A stretch of DNA of 64,000 nt from Gemmatimonadaceae bacterium. GTDB taxonomy: Bacteria > Gemmatimonadota > Gemmatimonadetes > Gemmatimonadales > Gemmatimonadaceae. The notes beneath the pieces are model-generated. The model saw only the letters and a list, made by a program, of their open reading frames with translations. It was not told the DNA's origin and ran no database searches. Made by a program: the position numbers and the translations under genes. The stretch covers positions 53,222 to 117,221 of the forward strand of contig JBBJNV010000012.1 of assembly GCA_037721215.1 (NCBI GenBank), given 5' to 3'. Shown in pieces: positions 27,035-36,718 of this stretch; within the stretch, counting starts at the first letter, position 1; each line of letters opens with the position of its first letter.

Positions 27035-28313
27035 AGGCGCACGCGTCCGAATTGCTCTGGCGCTTTTCGCGCTGGGCGTACTAGGGTGCTCACCCGCATC
27101 TGGACGTGAGAGTGCAACGCTTCGCCTCTGGGCGATGGGCCGGGAAGGCGAAGTAGTCTCGGAGCTCATTCCGGCGTTCGAGCGTCAGAACCCCGGAATA
27201 AAGGTGCAGGTACAGCAGATCCCGTGGTCTGCAGCGCATGAAAAGCTCCTCACTGCATACGTCGGGGAAGCGACTCCGGACATTGCGATGCTGGGCAATA
27301 CCTGGGTGCCGGAGTTCGTCGCACTCGATGCACTCGAACCTCTCGACGCGCGCGTTGCCCGCTCGAGCGACGTCGTTCGATCCGATTATTTCCCCGGCAT
27401 CTGGAGTACTAACGTGGTGGATGGCATCACGTACGCAGTGCCCTGGTACGTCGACACCCGCGTGCTTTTTTATCGCACTGATCTACTGGCGAAAGCCGGA
27501 TATGATCGCATGCCCACGACCTGGGCCGAGTGGCGTACCGCAATGGTGCGTCTCAAGTCCGGTATGAGCGCGCGCCAGTATCCGCTCCTGATCCCCATCA
27601 CCGAATGGCCGCCCCCGGTGATTCTGGGACTGCAGGCCGGATCGACACTTCTGCGCGACGATGGGACCTACGGGGCGTTTTCACAACCTCAGTTCAAAAA
27701 GGCATTTGACTTTTACGTCGGCCTTTACCGGGATGGGCTTGCGCCAGCTCTGAGCGGCTCCGAGATCTCGAACCTCTACCAGGAGTTCGAACGCGGCAAC
27801 ATCGCCATGTATATCAGCGGACCGTGGCAGATTGGAGAATTTACCAACCGCCTTCCGAAGTCTCTCCAGGATAAGTGGATGACCGCGCCGCTCCCGGGGA
27901 TCGATGGTCCGGGGGTGTCACTCGCCGGGGGTGCGAGCCTTTCTCTCTTCCGCCGCTCTACAAACAAGGAGCAGGCGTGGAAGCTGATGGAGTATCTCTC
28001 GCGCCCAGAGATACAACTCCAGTTCTACAAGCTGACTGGCGATCTGCCCGCGAGACGGTCGACGTGGCGCGACTCCTCGCTTGCGGGCAATCGCCACACG
28101 CGCGCATTCAGGGAGCAGCTCGACCGAGTCGTGCCTACCCCCCTTGTTCCCGAATGGGAACAGATCGCGACGAAGGTGTTCGAGCACGGTGAGCAGGCAA
28201 TCCGCGGCCGGAAATCCGTCGAGAAAGCCCTTGCCGCACTCGACAGCGATGTAAATGGAATCCTCAGGAAGCGGCGCTGGCTGATGGAAAAACAGCAAGC
28301 GGGCAGCAGGTAG
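27006..28313 (+). CDS. ABC sugar transporter, extracellular solute-binding lipoprotein
   Basis: The 435-residue protein has a lipobox (ALGVLGCSPAS) and the family-1 solute-binding fold (LRLWAMGREGEVVSELIPAF; TPDIAMLGNTWVPEF; ISGPWQIGEF; a late AWKLMEYLSRPEIQLQFYK). It starts with GTG inside the GH144 gene and ends at the first base of the permease gene. The context points to sophoro-oligosaccharides produced by GH144. Such binding proteins capture the sugar in the periplasm and hand it to the two permeases. Confidence 0.85.
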   Translation: MGGSISNSRRGARVRIALALFALGVLGCSPASGRESATLRLWAMGREGEVVSELIPAFERQNPGIKVQVQQIPWSAAHEKLLTAYVGEATPDIAMLGNTWVPEFVALDALEPLDARVARSSDVVRSDYFPGIWSTNVVDGITYAVPWYVDTRVLFYRTDLLAKAGYDRMPTTWAEWRTAMVRLKSGMSARQYPLLIPITEWPPPVILGLQAGSTLLRDDGTYGAFSQPQFKKAFDFYVGLYRDGLAPALSGSEISNLYQEFERGNIAMYISGPWQIGEFTNRLPKSLQDKWMTAPLPGIDGPGVSLAGGASLSLFRRSTNKEQAWKLMEYLSRPEIQLQFYKLTGDLPARRSTWRDSSLAGNRHTRAFREQLDRVVPTPLVPEWEQIATKVFEHGEQAIRGRKSVEKALAALDSDVNGILRKRRWLMEKQQAGSR

Positions 28314-29221
28314 TGGCGACAGCGACGGCAGGACGCCTTCGGATTCCCTCGGAGGCGAACACAGCGGCCTGGTTCTTTCTCGCACCGGCGTTCGCGCTGA
28401 TTGGCATCTTTTTCTTTCTGCCCGTCGCCGCCGCAATGCTGCTCAGCCTTACCGACTTCGATCTCTACGGAATCGCCAATCCGGGCAACACGAGGTTCGT
28501 CGGCTTCGAGAACTATTCCCGTCTCCTCCGCACCCCCGATTTCTGGCTGGCGCTGAGAAACACTTTCTATTTCGCTTTCGTCGGAGGTCCGCTCACGATC
28601 GCGGTTTCACTTGGCGCCGCTCTCCTGCTCAGCTCGAAACTCGTTCGATTCAAGGGCGTGTTCCGCACCATCTACTTCACCCCTTTCGTCACAACCCTCG
28701 TTGCCGTTGCGATCGTCTGGCGATACCTGTACCACTCGCGCTACGGATTCTTCAACTACGCCCTTTCGTACATCGGCGTGGATCCGATCGACTGGCTTGG
28801 CGATCCGCACTGGGCGATGCCCGCAATAATTCTCATGGCGGTGTGGAAGAGCTTCGGATACAACATGCTCATCTTCATCGCCGGACTTCAGGCCATTCCC
28901 GAGGAGCTTTACGACGCTGCCGCAATCGATGGGGCCAGCCCGTTCCGCCGCTTCTGGAGCATCACACTGCCGATGCTTTCGCCGACACTGGTTTTCGTAA
29001 CGGTCATCACAATGATCGGCTACTTCCAGTTGTTCGCCGAGCCCTACGTGATGACGCAGGGGGGGCCGCTGCGTAGTACGACGAGCGTCGTACTACTGAT
29101 GTACGAGGAAGGATTCCGCTGGTGGAGAATGGGATACGCCGCGGCAATTGCGTTCGTGCTGTTCATCGTCATTCTGCTGGCGACGCTCGTCCAGTTCCGG
29201 CTGCAAAAGGAGCGCGCGTGA
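28313..29221 (+). CDS. ABC sugar transporter permease, MalF/UgpA type
   Basis: The 302-residue protein has six predicted membrane helices. The cytoplasmic EAA loop is GLQAIPEELYDAAAIDGAS, the docking site for the ATPase. The GTG start shares its first base with the last base of the binding-protein stop. It pairs with the following MalG-type permease; the ATPase is encoded 5.5 kb downstream, beyond two glycosidase genes. Confidence 0.88.
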   Translation: MATATAGRLRIPSEANTAAWFFLAPAFALIGIFFFLPVAAAMLLSLTDFDLYGIANPGNTRFVGFENYSRLLRTPDFWLALRNTFYFAFVGGPLTIAVSLGAALLLSSKLVRFKGVFRTIYFTPFVTTLVAVAIVWRYLYHSRYGFFNYALSYIGVDPIDWLGDPHWAMPAIILMAVWKSFGYNMLIFIAGLQAIPEELYDAAAIDGASPFRRFWSITLPMLSPTLVFVTVITMIGYFQLFAEPYVMTQGGPLRSTTSVVLLMYEEGFRWWRMGYAAAIAFVLFIVILLATLVQFRLQKERA

Positions 29222-30081
29222 CTGCGATCCCGGCTGGCGAGCGGGCGAATTTCGGAGGACAGCGCGACCGGTTCATACGAGTGCTTCTCTACGCACTCCT
29301 CGTGATTGGCGCGATCATGGCGCTGCTGCCGATGGCCTGGATGGTGTCGGCGTCGCTCATGCCCGCTGGCGAGGCGAGCAGTTTTCCGCCGCGGTTTTTC
29401 CCAACCCGCGTCACCTTCAGTCACTACGTCGATCTGTTCACCCGCCTCAACCTCGGCAGATACCTGCTCAACAGCGCCTTCGTCGCATTGGTTGTGACGC
29501 TGAGCTCTCTCGTCATCAATTCAATGGCCGGGTATGCGTTCGCGAAGCTGCGCTTCAGAGGGCGCGACCGGCTGTTCCGCGCGCTTTCCACCGGCCTCGT
29601 GCTGCCCGTCCAGGTCGCCATGCTGCCGCTGTTCCTGCTGCTCAAGAATCTCGGGATGATCAACACCTATTGGGGGGTCATCATTCCGGGGCTCGCGAGC
29701 ATCTTCGGAATATTTCTCGTTCGCCAGTACGCGCTCGCCATCCCCGACGAAATGCTCGACGCGGCCCGTGTAGACGGCGCGTCGGAGTTCCGGATTTTCC
29801 GGTCGATCGTGGTTCCGGGAATCGTACCGATTCTCGCGACCCTAGCCATCTGGACGTTCCTCGCCACCTGGAACGACTTCATGTGGCCGCTGATCGTACT
29901 TAGCGATGAGTCCCGCTATACCCTCCCGGTCGCGCTGGCCAATCTCGCCGGTGAGCATGTGCAGGACACCGAATTGATGATGGCGGGCTCGGTGATAACA
30001 GTTGTGCCGGTGATGCTTGTCTTTCTTTTTCTGCAGCGCTACTACATCCAGGGCGTCATGTCAGGGAGCGTAAAAGGATGA
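29218..30081 (+). CDS. ABC sugar transporter permease, MalG/UgpE type
   Basis: A GTG start overlapping the previous stop (GTGA) gives 287 residues with six helices. The EAA loop is ALAIPDEMLDAARVDGASEF. The shorter start was chosen because the longer frame opens inside the upstream gene without membrane character. It is coupled to the next gene by an ATGA overlap. Confidence 0.88.
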   Translation: MTAIPAGERANFGGQRDRFIRVLLYALLVIGAIMALLPMAWMVSASLMPAGEASSFPPRFFPTRVTFSHYVDLFTRLNLGRYLLNSAFVALVVTLSSLVINSMAGYAFAKLRFRGRDRLFRALSTGLVLPVQVAMLPLFLLLKNLGMINTYWGVIIPGLASIFGIFLVRQYALAIPDEMLDAARVDGASEFRIFRSIVVPGIVPILATLAIWTFLATWNDFMWPLIVLSDESRYTLPVALANLAGEHVQDTELMMAGSVITVVPVMLVFLFLQRYYIQGVMSGSVKG

Positions 30082-33000
30082 TCGCGCTGTTCCCTGCTCT
30101 CGTCGGAATCATGCTGCTGCAGCCGGCGATTATGGTCGATGACTTTGAAACAGTGGCCGCATGGAAAGCCGTGCCATCGGACGACGTTTCATTGCGGATC
30201 ACTCAGGACGCCGGCCGGCGTGGCAAGGCCATCAAACTCGATTTCGATTTTCACGGACATGGCGGATACGCCGTTATCCGCCGGGATTTGAAGCTCGCGC
30301 TCCCCGCCAATTACGAGTTCTCGTTCACGATTCGCGGCGAAGCTCCGCCAAATACTCTCGAGTTCAAACTGATCGACCCAAGCGGGGACAATGTCTGGTG
30401 GTCCAACCAGCCGGGATTTGTATTCCCCACGCGTTGGCAGAATCTCGTTCGAAAGAAACGGCATATAACGTTTGCGTGGGGTCCGCTTGGCGGTGGAGAA
30501 ATGAAGAGTGTGGCCGCCGTTGAAATCGCGATTACCGCCGGCACCGGAGGCAAGGGAACAGTCTGGATCGACGATATCGTATTGACGCCGCTAGAGCCAC
30601 AGAGTGTTTACAATCTCACGCCCAGGCTTTCTGCTCGCGCTCATCTTGCGGGCCATGATCCTGCAAACGCGATGGATGGCAAAGCGGCAACTTCGTGGCG
30701 CATGGCTCCGGCACGGGACCCGGGCAATCAGCGGTTGCGTATCGATTTTCTGAAGCGCCGCGAGTTTGGCGGTCTGGTGATCGATTGGGAGACAGGCCGC
30801 CGCCCTTCCTCCTACTCCGTGCATACTTCCATCGACGGGGAAAGCTGGCAGCAGGTTTACGCCGTTGGCGCCAGCCGGGCATTGCGCGATTATCTCTACC
30901 TCCCTGAAACCGACGCGCGCTACGTTGCCATTTCGGTGTCGCCCGTCTCGCCCAATGCGACGGGCGCTCCGTATGTCGTCGGAATAAAGGAAGTCGCGGT
31001 AAAACCCCTCGCCTGGTCCGCGACGAAAAATGATTTCTACACTGCAGTCGCGCGTGACGCCCCGCCAGGAAACTACCCCAGGTATTTCTCCGGGAAGCAG
31101 TCGTATTGGACGGTGATCGGCGTCAATGGGGACAGCCGAGAAGGTTTGATGGACGAGCAGGGTTTGATCGAATCCGGCAAAGGGCAGTTCTCGATCGAGC
31201 CCTTCATTATGAACGAAGGACGGCTCATCACCTGGAATGACGTGTCGACCAGTGCGGGGCTGGTGGGCGGGGATATGCCGATTCCCTGGGTCACGTGGAA
31301 GACGCCTCAACTCGAAATGACCGTGACGGCGTTTGCGGCCGGTGCCCCCGACTCATCTGTCCTCTACGCTCGCTATCGCCTTCGCAATCCGACGGCGGCG
31401 TCCAGACGCGCAACGCTGTATCTGGCGCTCAGGCCGTTCCAGGTAAATCCACCCTGGCAGTTCCTCAACACACAGGGCGGCGTAGCTACTGTCGACAGCA
31501 TTCGTTACGACGCCCGCAGAATCCGGGTGAACAACGACCGAACGGCGATTGCGTTGACGCGTGCCACACGATTCGGGGCGATGGCGTTCGACGAAGGAGA
31601 TCTCGTTGACATCCTCAGGGCCACGCGATTCCCATCTGCTGCCCGAGCGCACGATCAGCTGGGAAGAGCTTCCGGTGTACTCGCGTACGATATTGTTCTC
31701 CGTCCTCGTGCCGATTCCACAATCGATATCGCGATTCCTCTGCATGCCACAGAGCCAGTGTGCATGCGATCGCCGGAGCACTGTGGCACGCGCTGGGTGG
31801 ATACGCAGCAGCAGGCGGTCGAATCGGAATGGCAGGCGAAACAGAACCGGGTGCAGATAGGCCTTCCGGCTTCCGAATCGCGAATCGCCCAGTCAATACG
31901 GGCCAACCTCGCATACATACTGATCAATCGTGACGGTCCCGCTATCCAGCCCGGATCGCGCTCGTACGAGCGCTCATGGATCCGTGATGGCTCACTCACC
32001 TCGGCCGCTTTGCTGCGGCTCGGTCACTATGGCGAAGTGCGTGAGTTCATCGAGTGGTACGCCCGGTTCCAGTTCGACAACGGGAAAATCCCATGCTGCG
32101 TGGATTCCCGCGGAGCCGATCCTGTGGCTGAAAACGACAGCCACGGCGAGTTCATCTATCTGATTGCAGAGTATTACCGGCACACGGGAGACCGGCTGCT
32201 GCTGGAGCGAACGTGGCCTCAGGTATCGCGCGCCGTCGCTTTCATGGATTCGCTTCGGCGCTCCCGAACTACCGAAGAGTTTCGCGCTGCTGACAAGCGG
32301 GTTTTCTACGGGCTCATGCCGCAGAGCATCAGCCACGAGGGCTATTCGGCGAAGCCGATGCACTCCTACTGGGATGATTTTTTTGCGCTGCGCGGATTCA
32401 AGGACGCAACGGAAATCGCAACCGTCCTCGGCAAATCTGACGTAACCCGGTTTGCAAAGATGCGCGACGAATTCCGGAAGGATTTCTATGCGTCGATCCG
32501 GTTATCGATGGTGCAGCACAAGATCGACTACATCCCCGGAGCGGCCGAGCTCGGAGATTTTGACGCGACGTCCACGACTATTGCCGTGAATCCGGCCGAT
32601 GAGCTGGCACGCATCCCTCAACCCGCACTCGACAGAACGTTCGGGAAGTACTACGAGAACTTCAAGGCACGCCGTGATGGCTCAGCGCCGTGGGAGATCT
32701 ACACGCCTTACGAGTGGCGAGTAGTTGGCACATTCGTGCGGATGGGAGACAGGCAGAAGGCCCATGAAGTTTCTGATTTTTTCTTCCGGCATCAGCGGCC
32801 GAAAGCATGGCATCACTGGGCGGAGGTCGTATATCGCGATCCGCATAATCCGAAATTCATCGGCGACATGCCTCACACCTGGGTTGGATCGGATTTCATT
32901 CGTTCTACTCTCGACATGTTTGCGTTCGAGCGCGAGGCTGATTCATCGATGGTGATTGGCGCGGGAATCCCGGAGAAATGGGTACGGGCGGAGAACGGCG

Positions 33001-33239
33001 TAAGAATCGGCGGCCTCTCAACGCACTACGGACGCCTGAGCTACACAATGCGCGCCGTGGGCGCCGCGGTGGAAGCAAGGATCGAGGCCGGTGTTCGCAT
33101 CCCTGCGGGCGGCCTCGTGGTTCGATCACCGTCGGACCGGCCGTTGCGACAGGCGGTGGTTAATGGCGCCAGCGTCAAACCCGGTACCGGCGAAGTCGTG
33201 GTGCGGAGTGTTCCCGCCGTCATCACTTTCCGGTATTGA
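30078..33239 (+). CDS. Large secreted discoidin/CBM-type (alpha/alpha)6 glycosidase-like protein, specificity unknown
   Basis: The 1053-residue protein has a short hydrophobic leader. A CBM11/CIA30-like jelly-roll follows (about 20-170: VDDFETVAAWKAVPSDD...WIDDIVLTPL), then an F5/8-type-C discoidin domain (about 180-310) and a beta-sandwich. Last comes a six-hairpin catalytic barrel (about 610-980) with SRSYERSWIRDGSLTSAALL, CCVDSRGADPVAENDSHGEF and GDMPHTWVGSDFIRS. The WxRDG and ENDSHGEF acidic residues look catalytic. It belongs to an uncharacterised discoidin-glycosidase group known to me only as hypothetical. Its place between the permeases and GH1 suggests removal of side groups or a debranching step on beta-1,2-glucan. 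Confidence 0.7.
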   Translation: MIALFPALVGIMLLQPAIMVDDFETVAAWKAVPSDDVSLRITQDAGRRGKAIKLDFDFHGHGGYAVIRRDLKLALPANYEFSFTIRGEAPPNTLEFKLIDPSGDNVWWSNQPGFVFPTRWQNLVRKKRHITFAWGPLGGGEMKSVAAVEIAITAGTGGKGTVWIDDIVLTPLEPQSVYNLTPRLSARAHLAGHDPANAMDGKAATSWRMAPARDPGNQRLRIDFLKRREFGGLVIDWETGRRPSSYSVHTSIDGESWQQVYAVGASRALRDYLYLPETDARYVAISVSPVSPNATGAPYVVGIKEVAVKPLAWSATKNDFYTAVARDAPPGNYPRYFSGKQSYWTVIGVNGDSREGLMDEQGLIESGKGQFSIEPFIMNEGRLITWNDVSTSAGLVGGDMPIPWVTWKTPQLEMTVTAFAAGAPDSSVLYARYRLRNPTAASRRATLYLALRPFQVNPPWQFLNTQGGVATVDSIRYDARRIRVNNDRTAIALTRATRFGAMAFDEGDLVDILRATRFPSAARAHDQLGRASGVLAYDIVLRPRADSTIDIAIPLHATEPVCMRSPEHCGTRWVDTQQQAVESEWQAKQNRVQIGLPASESRIAQSIRANLAYILINRDGPAIQPGSRSYERSWIRDGSLTSAALLRLGHYGEVREFIEWYARFQFDNGKIPCCVDSRGADPVAENDSHGEFIYLIAEYYRHTGDRLLLERTWPQVSRAVAFMDSLRRSRTTEEFRAADKRVFYGLMPQSISHEGYSAKPMHSYWDDFFALRGFKDATEIATVLGKSDVTRFAKMRDEFRKDFYASIRLSMVQHKIDYIPGAAELGDFDATSTTIAVNPADELARIPQPALDRTFGKYYENFKARRDGSAPWEIYTPYEWRVVGTFVRMGDRQKAHEVSDFFFRHQRPKAWHHWAEVVYRDPHNPKFIGDMPHTWVGSDFIRSTLDMFAFEREADSSMVIGAGIPEKWVRAENGVRIGGLSTHYGRLSYTMRAVGAAVEARIEAGVRIPAGGLVVRSPSDRPLRQAVVNGASVKPGTGEVVVRSVPAVITFRY

Positions 33240-33348
33240 ACGGGTGAAACCCGATGTCATCGCCGGCCATGTTCATCCCGGCATCGTACGGAACCGGCCT
33301 TCTGCTTCGAGAGAGCAAGGTGTTCGCAGCCCGTCGCTCCGGCGGCGA

Positions 33349-34710
33349 TCACTCCGCCAGTACTTCTCCGTTCGTGAGTATGACGTCGGCGTAATAGCGG
33401 CCGCTCGCCTTGATCGTCCGCTGCTGCGTCGCATAGTCGACATGAATGATGCCGAAACGCTTGGAGTAGCCGGCGCTCCACTCGAAATTGTCGAGAAGAG
33501 ACCAGGCATAGTAACCATGCAGCGACACTCCCTGGCGTATCGCTTCCCCCACCGCACGCAGGTGGCCGCGCAGATAAGCGACACGAAGCGGGTCGTCGAC
33601 GCGCCCGTCGATCGGCGCCGGAGGATCGTAGAAAGCGGACCCATTCTCCGTAATGTAGAGCGGGATGTCGCCGTACCTCTCCTTCACCCAGAGCAGCACG
33701 CGTGTGAGGGCGTCCGGAAATACCTCCCAGTTGGTTTCAGTGTAGATATGGCCACGCTGCGCAACGGCGCGCGCACGAAGTGGAATCTCGTTTTCATCGT
33801 GGACGGTGACACTGCGCGTGTAGTAATTGATCCCGAGAAAATCGATTTTTTCCGCTATCAGACGCATGTCTTCGGACGCCCATTCCTGCCAGGCATCGCC
33901 GAATATCTCGACCATTTCACTGGGGTATTCGCTGAGGATGAGCGGATCGAGGTACTGCCGATTCATGTAGGCGTCGGCCCGGGCAGTGGCGGCAATATCT
34001 TCTGTACTGTTCGAACCGGAATATTTGGGCTCGAGGTTTACGACGATGCCAACCTTGCTGATTCCGGCACTCTGGCTGGCTCGAAATGCCTGCACCGCGC
34101 GGCCATGGGCCCTGAGCACATTGTGCGAGACGATCGCTGCTTCATGCATGCTGCGATGTCCAGGTGCGAGTTTACCGTACATGTAGCCGCCATCCATGAT
34201 CACCCACGGCTCGTTGATCGTCGCCCACAACGGTACTCGATCGCCGAGCTTGTCGAACATGACAACCGCGTAGTCCGCGAACCATTCCGAAATGTCACGG
34301 TTGAGCCAGCCACCGCGGTCGTCGAGAGCGGCCGGCAGGTCCCAATGGAACAGCGTTGCGTTGGGCTTGATTCCCCGTTCGAGCAGCGAGTCGACAAGGC
34401 GCGAATAAAAGTCGAGTCCCGGCTCATTCACACGGCCGGTTCCCTGCGGCATGACACGGCTCCACGAAATGCTGAATCTGTATGTATTCAGCCCGAGATC
34501 GCTCATCAATCCGACGTCAGAGCGATACCGCTGGTAGTGATCGCAGCTGATGTCCCCGGTGTCGCCATTCGCGGTCATGCCGGGCGTGTGCGAAAAGCGG
34601 TGCCAGTTACTCGCTCCCGCGCCATCGGCCAGAGGCGATCCCTCGATCTGGTATGCCGATGTCGCCGCGCCCCAGAGAAAACCGTCGGGAAAAACGTATC
34701 GATCAGCCAT
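33349..34710 (-). CDS. bglB: GH1 beta-glucosidase
   Basis: The ATG at 34710 (MADRYVFPDGFLWGAATSAY) is the normal GH1 start; the longer frame upstream is Arg-rich and non-homologous. The enzyme is 453 residues. The acid/base is Glu167 in WATINEPW and the nucleophile is Glu355 in LYITENGSAF. It has the usual HWDLP and FLGINYYTR segments and no signal peptide. It should split imported beta-linked gluco-oligosaccharides to glucose in the cytoplasm. It is convergent with the discoidin gene and only 17 bp from the divergent ATPase gene. Confidence 0.9.
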   Translation of the reverse strand: MADRYVFPDGFLWGAATSAYQIEGSPLADGAGASNWHRFSHTPGMTANGDTGDISCDHYQRYRSDVGLMSDLGLNTYRFSISWSRVMPQGTGRVNEPGLDFYSRLVDSLLERGIKPNATLFHWDLPAALDDRGGWLNRDISEWFADYAVVMFDKLGDRVPLWATINEPWVIMDGGYMYGKLAPGHRSMHEAAIVSHNVLRAHGRAVQAFRASQSAGISKVGIVVNLEPKYSGSNSTEDIAATARADAYMNRQYLDPLILSEYPSEMVEIFGDAWQEWASEDMRLIAEKIDFLGINYYTRSVTVHDENEIPLRARAVAQRGHIYTETNWEVFPDALTRVLLWVKERYGDIPLYITENGSAFYDPPAPIDGRVDDPLRVAYLRGHLRAVGEAIRQGVSLHGYYAWSLLDNFEWSAGYSKRFGIIHVDYATQQRTIKASGRYYADVILTNGEVLAE

Positions 34711-34727
34711 ACTGAAGCCGGAGAACG

Positions 34728-35873
34728 ATGGCACGCATAAAACTTGAAGGCATCCGCAAAATCTATCCCGGCCCGACTGAGAGTGTGGCCGTGCACGGCG
34801 TCGATCTCGATGTCGGCGATGGCGAGCTGGTCGTGCTCGTGGGCCCGTCAGGTTGCGGAAAGAGTACAACCCTTCGCATGATCGCCGGGCTGGAGTCAAT
34901 CAGCGCCGGTAAGCTCTCGATCGACGGTCGTGCGGTGAACGATGTGCCGCCAAAGGATCGCGACATCGCGATGGTGTTCCAGAGCTACGCGCTATACCCT
35001 CACATGACGGTGCGCGAGAATCTGGCGTTCGCGCTCAAGCTGCGCGATACCCCGAAAGCCGAGATCAAGAGTCGTGTTGATCAGGCCGCTGCCACTCTCG
35101 GAATCGAGGGGTTTCTTGACCGCACCCCCCGCCAGCTCTCTGGCGGGCAACGGCAGCGAGTCGCGCTTGGCCGGGCAATCGTGCGTCAACCAAAGGTTTT
35201 TCTGTTCGACGAGCCGCTATCGAATCTCGATGCGCAGCTGCGTGTGCAGATGAGGCGGGAGATTGCACGGCTGCATCGAGACCTCAACGCCACGATGATT
35301 TACGTGACGCACGACCAGGTCGAGGCCATGACGCTCGGCGACAGGATCGTCGTAATGAACAACGGTCACGTTCAGCAGATCGATACGCCGATGCGGCTGT
35401 ACGATCATCCCGCCAACCGCTTCGTGGCTGGATTTATCGGCAGCCCGTCGATGAACTTCATCACCGGCACCATCACCGCGGGGGAAGCGCCGGGGTTTAC
35501 CGCCGCCGAGGGTGCATTCACGGTCCGCATCCCGCCCGGGCTCGCGGAACGCGTGGTGGATCTCAACGGGAAGGCAGTTATCATGGGCATCCGACCGGAA
35601 GATGTCTCGGTGGCCCTTGCGACTGGACCGGCACTTTTTGCGGGCGAATCGACAATTGTGGATCCGCCTGCGCTTGCACCGGCTCGACTCGATATCGTCG
35701 AAGCTCTTGGAAATGAGATTTTCGTGTATGCGACTGTTGGCGCGTTCAGCATTACTGCCCGCGTGTCGCCGCAGCCGTTGCCGCTTCCCGGCGAGCCTGT
35801 CACACTCGCGTTCGACCTTGCAAAGGCGCATTTCTTTGACAAAGAGACTGGAGCGCGGGTTGGAAAGGGGTGA
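34728..35873 (+). CDS. ABC sugar transporter ATPase, MsmK/UgpC/MalK type
   Basis: The 381-residue protein has Walker A ([10 protein letters not shown]), Q-loop ([12 protein letters not shown]), signature ([14 protein letters not shown]), Walker B ([12 protein letters not shown]) and the switch His (VTHDQVEAM). A C-terminal TOBE/MalK regulatory domain follows ([12 protein letters not shown] onward). It would energise the two permeases at 28.3-30.1 kb. It is separated from them by the discoidin and GH1 genes, and has its own promoter within or near the 17-bp divergent gap. One such ATPase often serves several sugar transporters. Confidence 0.9.
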   Translation: MARIKLEGIRKIYPGPTESVAVHGVDLDVGDGELVVLVGPSGCGKSTTLRMIAGLESISAGKLSIDGRAVNDVPPKDRDIAMVFQSYALYPHMTVRENLAFALKLRDTPKAEIKSRVDQAAATLGIEGFLDRTPRQLSGGQRQRVALGRAIVRQPKVFLFDEPLSNLDAQLRVQMRREIARLHRDLNATMIYVTHDQVEAMTLGDRIVVMNNGHVQQIDTPMRLYDHPANRFVAGFIGSPSMNFITGTITAGEAPGFTAAEGAFTVRIPPGLAERVVDLNGKAVIMGIRPEDVSVALATGPALFAGESTIVDPPALAPARLDIVEALGNEIFVYATVGAFSITARVSPQPLPLPGEPVTLAFDLAKAHFFDKETGARVGKG

Positions 35874-35894
35874 TTTCGCGGGCGCGTGAACACC

Positions 35895-36680
35895 AGCCGG
35901 GCTCCGGGCCCTGGGCTGCGGGCCTGAGCGGATGGGCTCGGGGCCATTAACGGCAACACCATGGGGTAAAAAAGCCAATGGCCTGGGCTTAGTGGGCCGG
36001 AGCCGGGAGCTTTGGTTTCAGGGGTGAGCCTTGCCTGATGCGGTCAGACCGCTTGCGGAGTTTTTGCGGGGGTAGACCCAGACAAGGTTTTTTGCAAGCC
36101 GATCAGCATCTTCCTCACTTGTATCGTTCGCTGGATCAGGGGGGCGGGTTTTTGCTCCGTAAGTACTTTCAGGTCCCGCGCTGCAATCAGGTGGTACTCC
36201 AGCTCCGAGGCTGATGCTACCGCATAGCCAAGGAAGCGGCTGAATTCCCGGTCGGTACGCTGCGCGCGGCCCTCGACGATGTTTGCGGGGATTGACATCG
36301 ACGAGCGAATGATCTGGCTCTTCAGGGAGAGGTAGGCACCACCCCGAATCGCGCCAGCATGCGAATGCACCCGGAGCATCAAGTCATGCGCGTTCCGCCA
36401 CACTTCGAGCTTGCGGAAATCAGACACGAGCCGAGCGCCCCTGGCGCGCGAGAATAATGGCCACGGTAGCCGTCATGACAGAAATCTGGCTCAGCACTTC
36501 ATGCACGCGTTGCCCGATTAACTCCGTACTCATCATTTTGCCAAAACCCGTCGTAAGCCTCCCGGCCCCAGCCAAAAAGCCCAGGCCCTTGGCTTTGGTA
36601 CCCAACGGTGTTGCCCTTAAAAGCCCAGAGCCGGCCGCCCAGAGCTCACAGCCCGGGCCCAGGCTAATCGGCCAGGTATG
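35895..36680. mobile_element. Possible small mobile element: S23 gene between imperfect inverted repeats
   Basis: The stretch 35941-36011 and the reverse complement of 36554-36626 align over about 70 bp with roughly four in five bases equal by eye. Shared blocks include GGCAACACC, AAAGCCAA, GGCCTGGGCTT and GCCGGGAG. GC-rich GGGCC/CTGGG runs extend the match outward to about 35895 and 36680. The arms flank the leftward four-helix-bundle gene. No transposase and no target duplication were found, so a non-autonomous element is an inference. Confidence 0.5.
36044..36427 (-). CDS. Four-helix-bundle protein (S23 / 23S rRNA intervening-sequence family)
   Basis: The 127-residue protein starts MSDFRKLEVWRNAHDLMLRV and contains QIIRSSMSIPANIVEGRAQR and FLGYAVASASELEYHLIAARDL, the standard S23 (PF05635) sequence. 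Members form pentamers of four-helix bundles. Their role is unknown, although related genes sit inside 23S rRNA insertions and diversity-generating elements. Here it lies between inverted repeats and apart from any operon. Confidence 0.88.
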   Translation of the reverse strand: MSDFRKLEVWRNAHDLMLRVHSHAGAIRGGAYLSLKSQIIRSSMSIPANIVEGRAQRTDREFSRFLGYAVASASELEYHLIAARDLKVLTEQKPAPLIQRTIQVRKMLIGLQKTLSGSTPAKTPQAV

Positions 36681-36718
36681 CCCGATCATCGCTGACGATC
36701 ATGCCGCTCTTCACCGGG

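Noticed and set aside
33091..34740. 549-residue rightward open frame opposite GH1
   Set aside because: It is the shadow of the GH1 gene; composition is Arg/His/Val-rich without domains, and the leftward frame has all GH1 catalytic motifs.
36420..36689. 89-residue leftward frame beside the S23 gene
   Set aside because: Half of it is the GC-rich inverted-repeat arm; the remainder has no ribosome site or family.
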